Source: Segatella copri
GTDB taxonomy: Bacteria > Bacteroidota > Bacteroidia > Bacteroidales > Bacteroidaceae
Reading direction: 5' to 3'
DNA length: 64,000 nt
Assembly: GCF_009494395.1 (NCBI RefSeq)
Contig: NZ_VZCB01000095.1
Coordinates: 99,402 to 163,401 of the forward strand
Shown here: one piece after another, positions 61,566 to 64,000 of the stretch
Layout: each line of letters starts with the position of its first letter
Position numbering within the stretch: position 1 is the stretch's first letter
Notes under the pieces: generated by a model
What the model was told of the DNA's origin: nothing
The model's input: the letters and a program-made list of their open reading frames with translations, nothing else
Database searches by the model: none
Translations under genes and position numbers: made by a program

Positions 61566-61710
61566 ACCGTTTTCCTTTCCTGATATAATCAACAGATTCA
61601 TTACTTGCCATCATCTCCTGCACGTGCTTGCGATAAGCCGCAGCCAGAGGGGCGTTGCTGTGGAGTAAATACTCATTGAGGATTTCTCCTATAGATAATA
61701 CCTTTTTCAT
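61558..61710 (-). CDS. Small 50-aa protein, coupled to the ATPase
   Basis: A short ORF (MKKVLSIGEILNEYLLHSN...) whose stop overlaps the start of the ATPase gene (ATGATTAA, 8 bases). It reads mostly helical with charged residues and ends RKGKRYD. The overlap and coding-like codon use support it as a real gene. No family recognised; a regulator of the replication module is a guess. Confidence 0.6.
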   Translation of the reverse strand: MKKVLSIGEILNEYLLHSNAPLAAAYRKHVQEMMASNESVDYIRKGKRYD

Positions 61711-61870
61711 ATTTTATGAGGTATTAATCGTTGCCTAGCACTTACTTGGGTCATATAGGACAACTTATGTTATTCATCCCCAAGCCACCAGAGCCGTGCT
61801 CAGTTTTTAGTCTGCTGACATTTATATAAACGTAGCATAACATAAACTCCGATGTTCGAAATTTCTGATG

Positions 61871-61901
61871 CAAAGATAGATAAAAAGAAGCTTTCCGCAA
61901 A
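61871..61901 (-). promoter_or_regulatory. Minus-strand promoter of the replication module
   Basis: Minus-strand TTTG (61898-61901) and TATCTTTG (61871-61878), 19-base spacer; a leader of about 155 bases precedes the 50-aa ORF. Confidence 0.7.
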
Positions 61902-62190
61902 GGACACTATTGATAAAGCACTACAAACCAAATTGTTGCAAAAACCGAGTTTTTCATGTTTTTTGCATGAAAATAACGCCTAAAAAAGCAAGAAATAGCA
62001 GAATGATGCTTTTATTTTGAGTTTCAAGTGGTTGTGGCAGTCATTGGCTTGAAGTGGCACAGATGAGGAAAAGCAAAAAACGCAGATTGACGAAATAGAA
62101 ACGCTTTCAAATCATTACCTCGCAGAAACGCCCTAATAAGCATTTTTAACGGTGACGGTTCATATTTCCCCGTTCTGCGTAAGTTTTGAT

Positions 62191-62221
62191 TTTGCCATGC
62201 AACTCTCATAGTTTAATTTTG
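62191..62221 (+). promoter_or_regulatory. Promoter of the integrase gene
   Basis: TTTG at 62191-62194 and TAATTTTG at 62214-62221 with a 19-base spacer; a very short leader of about 18 bases. Confidence 0.72.
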
Positions 62222-62244
62222 CACCGAACAAAAAAGTAAGAATT

Positions 62245-63468
62245 ATGAGATGCACTTTCAAGACAGTCTTCTATGTAAATGGAAGCAAGGAGAGAAATGG
62301 AATTGTCCCAATCATGGGGCGAGTGACAATCAACGGAACTATCGCACAGTTCAGTTGCAAGCAGAGCGTGACCAAGGCAATCTGGGATGCCAAGGGCAAC
62401 AGAGCCATTGGCAAGAGCAAGGAAGCCAAGGAGGTGAACTTTGCGCTTGACAACATCAAGGCTCAAATCGCCAAGCATTACCAACGACTTTCCGACCGTG
62501 AGGCGTTCGTTACCGCTGAAATGGTGAGAAACGCCTACCAAGGCATAGGCACGGAATACGAGACATTGCTCAGAGCCTTTGACAAGGAGAACGCAGCTTT
62601 TGCCAAGCGTGTGGGCAAGGATAGAGCCAAGAACACCTACCGCAAGTATCTGACGGTAAGAAAGTATGTTGCCGATTTCATCAAGTATCAGTACAAGCGT
62701 AGCGATATGTCCATGAACGAGCTTACTGAGGAATTCATCCGTGACTATTGCCTGTATCTGAAGAATGTCGTCGGACTTGCGCAGTCCTCCATTTGGATTT
62801 ACTCCATACCACTGAAGCATATTGTAACGGCAGCTCACTACAACGGCAAGATACCGAGAAATCCATTTGCCATGTACCACGTTGACCCAGACCACAAGGA
62901 ACGTGAGTTCTTGACCTTGGACGAGCTTACCGCCATGACACAGATAAAGTTGGATGACCCGAACATGGCATTTGCGAGAGACCTTTTTATCTTTGGCTGT
63001 TGGACAGGTATATCTTTCATCGACATCAAAAACTTGACGGAAGATAACATCAGCATGATAAACGGTGCTCCTTGGATTGTTTCCAAGCGTCAGAAGACAG
63101 GCGTTCCGTTCCAAATCAAGTTGATGGACATTCCCATGCAGATTATTGGGAGATACAAGGCTTTCAGAAAAGGAAGTCACTTGTTCAATATCGGCAACCT
63201 TGACAGCATCAACAAGCGCATAAAGAAAGTTGCTGCAATGTGTGGCATCAAGAAGCGTGTCTCGTTTCATGTCTCACGTCATAGTTGGGCTGTTTTAGCC
63301 TTGGAGTACGGAATGCCGATAGAGAGCGTGAGCAAGATTCTTGGTCACACGAATATCACCACGACACAGATATATGCCAAGGTGACAAGCACCAAACTTG
63401 ACCATGACATATCAGTCTTTGAAAGTCGAATCAAGGGGCATTTGCCTGCAATGGGAGGGATGGCATGA
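62245..63468 (+). CDS. Tyrosine recombinase/integrase of the Bacteroides conjugative-transposon type
   Basis: The 407-aa protein has an arm-binding N-terminal domain (about 1-100), a SAM-like core-binding domain (about 105-205) and the catalytic domain (about 215-390). Catalytic residues visible: lysine in VSKRQKTG, H342 and R345 in FHVSRHSW, H368 in ILGHTN and nucleophile Y377 in TTTQIYAKV. The position of the first catalytic arginine (normally TGLR) reads WTGISFID, with S257. The Bacteroides element integrase IntDOT has the same kind of substitution and is active. Its own promoter lies 18 bases upstream and a partner gene overlaps its stop by ATGA, so it marks the edge of an integrative element extending to the right. 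Confidence 0.93.
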   Translation: MRCTFKTVFYVNGSKERNGIVPIMGRVTINGTIAQFSCKQSVTKAIWDAKGNRAIGKSKEAKEVNFALDNIKAQIAKHYQRLSDREAFVTAEMVRNAYQGIGTEYETLLRAFDKENAAFAKRVGKDRAKNTYRKYLTVRKYVADFIKYQYKRSDMSMNELTEEFIRDYCLYLKNVVGLAQSSIWIYSIPLKHIVTAAHYNGKIPRNPFAMYHVDPDHKEREFLTLDELTAMTQIKLDDPNMAFARDLFIFGCWTGISFIDIKNLTEDNISMINGAPWIVSKRQKTGVPFQIKLMDIPMQIIGRYKAFRKGSHLFNIGNLDSINKRIKKVAAMCGIKKRVSFHVSRHSWAVLALEYGMPIESVSKILGHTNITTTQIYAKVTSTKLDHDISVFESRIKGHLPAMGGMA

Positions 63469-63836
63469 AAAGGACTGTAATCACCGTGGACGGAAATGGA
63501 AGGCTTTCCATTCCGTCCAATGTGGAGGACTTGTGGATGAGTGAAAATGAGTTGGTAGATATGCTTTATGTCACAACCCCGAGGCTCAAAGCCGTGATAA
63601 GAGCCATATATAAAGAAGGTATGTTGTTGATGTCGGAAGTCCAAAAGAGGCAAAAACTTTCCAAAGATGTTTGGCAAACGCTGTATGGATTCCCTATGGT
63701 TGTTGCCATTTGCTTCCGTCTAACCTCCAATGGTGCAGCGCAACTTCGTGATGATATCTTCAAGAGGTTGTACGGAGCAAAAGAGAAAACAGCCATTGTC
63801 CTGCAACTCTACGGAGGGACAAATGCTTTTAGTTGA
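63465..63836 (+). CDS. Uncharacterised 123-aa protein coupled to the integrase
   Basis: Its ATG overlaps the integrase stop (ATGA), so it is translationally coupled. The protein starts MKRTVITVDGNGRLSIPSNVEDLW and has a helical centre with EVQKRQKLSKDVWQTLYGFP. The spacing of basic residues in that segment resembles a helix-turn-helix. I do not recognise a named family, but genes of this position and size recur beside such integrases and may be excision or regulation factors. Confidence 0.75.
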   Translation: MKRTVITVDGNGRLSIPSNVEDLWMSENELVDMLYVTTPRLKAVIRAIYKEGMLLMSEVQKRQKLSKDVWQTLYGFPMVVAICFRLTSNGAAQLRDDIFKRLYGAKEKTAIVLQLYGGTNAFS

Positions 63837-64000
63837 GAATGGTCGCATCTTTGACGCTTGGATATTCACTGTCGTATTGACTTATTGATTCACAAAATTC
63901 TTGATAGGGTGATTTATATTGCACATGAAGAAAAATATGAAATCTCATGCAAGTTTTTGATACGGTCTGCGTTTATTAGATATAAGTGTAACCCTTTAAT

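Larger units (their letters stand above)
61711..62244. other. Intergenic region between the replication module and the integrase
   Basis: It holds two divergent promoters and an AT-rich stretch of about 300 bases (61900-62190) without an ORF. An attachment site for the integrase would be expected here, but I cannot identify one without a second copy. Confidence 0.5.

Noticed and set aside
61711..62244. tRNA-associated attachment site
   Set aside because: No tRNA-like cloverleaf or repeated core found in the region.
62206..63270. 354-aa minus-strand ORF opposite the integrase
   Set aside because: Shadow of the integrase gene; no domain seen.

Overview
The window looks like chromosomal DNA of a Bacteroidota species close to Prevotella/Segatella. 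Many genes are preceded by the Bacteroidota promoter pair (TTTG, then 19-21 bases, then TAnnTTTG), Shine-Dalgarno sites are weak, and the gene content is typical of the group: TonB-dependent receptors, a BtuB/BtuG vitamin B12 pair, a PafA-type phosphatase, GH3 and GH20 exo-glycosidases, and DUF4248/HU/DUF6371 mobile-element genes. I see no rRNA, tRNA or CRISPR array.

Layout. (1) 1-3150: a tightly packed, AT-rich three-gene operon entering from the left: the C-terminal half of an SF2-type helicase, a 188-aa protein with two CxxC pairs, and a radical-SAM protein with a canonical SPASM domain. I cannot match this set to a named system, and it is the best candidate here for something undescribed. 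(2) 3400-18100: mostly housekeeping genes: alpha/beta-hydrolase peptidase, riboflavin synthase, a cytidylyltransferase-GHMP kinase fusion, EtfB-EtfA-acyl-CoA dehydrogenase, a MacA/MacB/TolC-type efflux operon with separate MacB ATPase and permease, a methyltransferase and MgtC. (3) 18750-22400: btuB-btuG under a cobalamin riboswitch, all on the minus strand. (4) 22500-37600: ettA, a GH3 beta-glucosidase, HAD phosphatase and glycerate kinase, a two-component system with an adjacent outer-membrane protein and a divergent beta-barrel receptor, a PA14-containing GH3 enzyme and Hsp20. (5) 37800-39800: a P1B-type metal ATPase that appears to lack its nucleotide-binding domain. (6) 39800-41160: a gene-free stretch with a large palindromic MITE-like element and an orphan promoter. 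(7) 41160-58100: CAAX protease, thioesterase, porin-like protein, lipid-flippase-like membrane protein, two alkaline-phosphatase-superfamily enzymes, a glycosyltransferase, a TonB receptor with glycerophosphodiesterase, GH20, L-rhamnose mutarotase, carboxylesterase and an NlpE-like lipoprotein. (8) 58200-64000: mobile DNA. HU-like protein, DUF4248, a frameshifted DUF6371 primase-like gene, a RepA/RecA-like ATPase and a 50-aa ORF surround a dense GTATCA/TGATAC array that resembles a replication origin. A divergent tyrosine integrase of the Bacteroides conjugative-transposon type and its coupled partner follow.

Functionally, the central part describes a glycan- and phosphate-scavenging gut commensal (exo-glycosidases, PafA, glycerophosphodiesterase, B12 capture, TonB receptors). 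The two ends are accessory DNA. Several short dispersed repeats (13000/26750, 15139/34423, 5220-5306, 18279-18530, 40021/40459-40618) sit between or inside genes, and two have entered reading frames as in-frame insertions (GH3 at 34423 and glycerate kinase at 28569).
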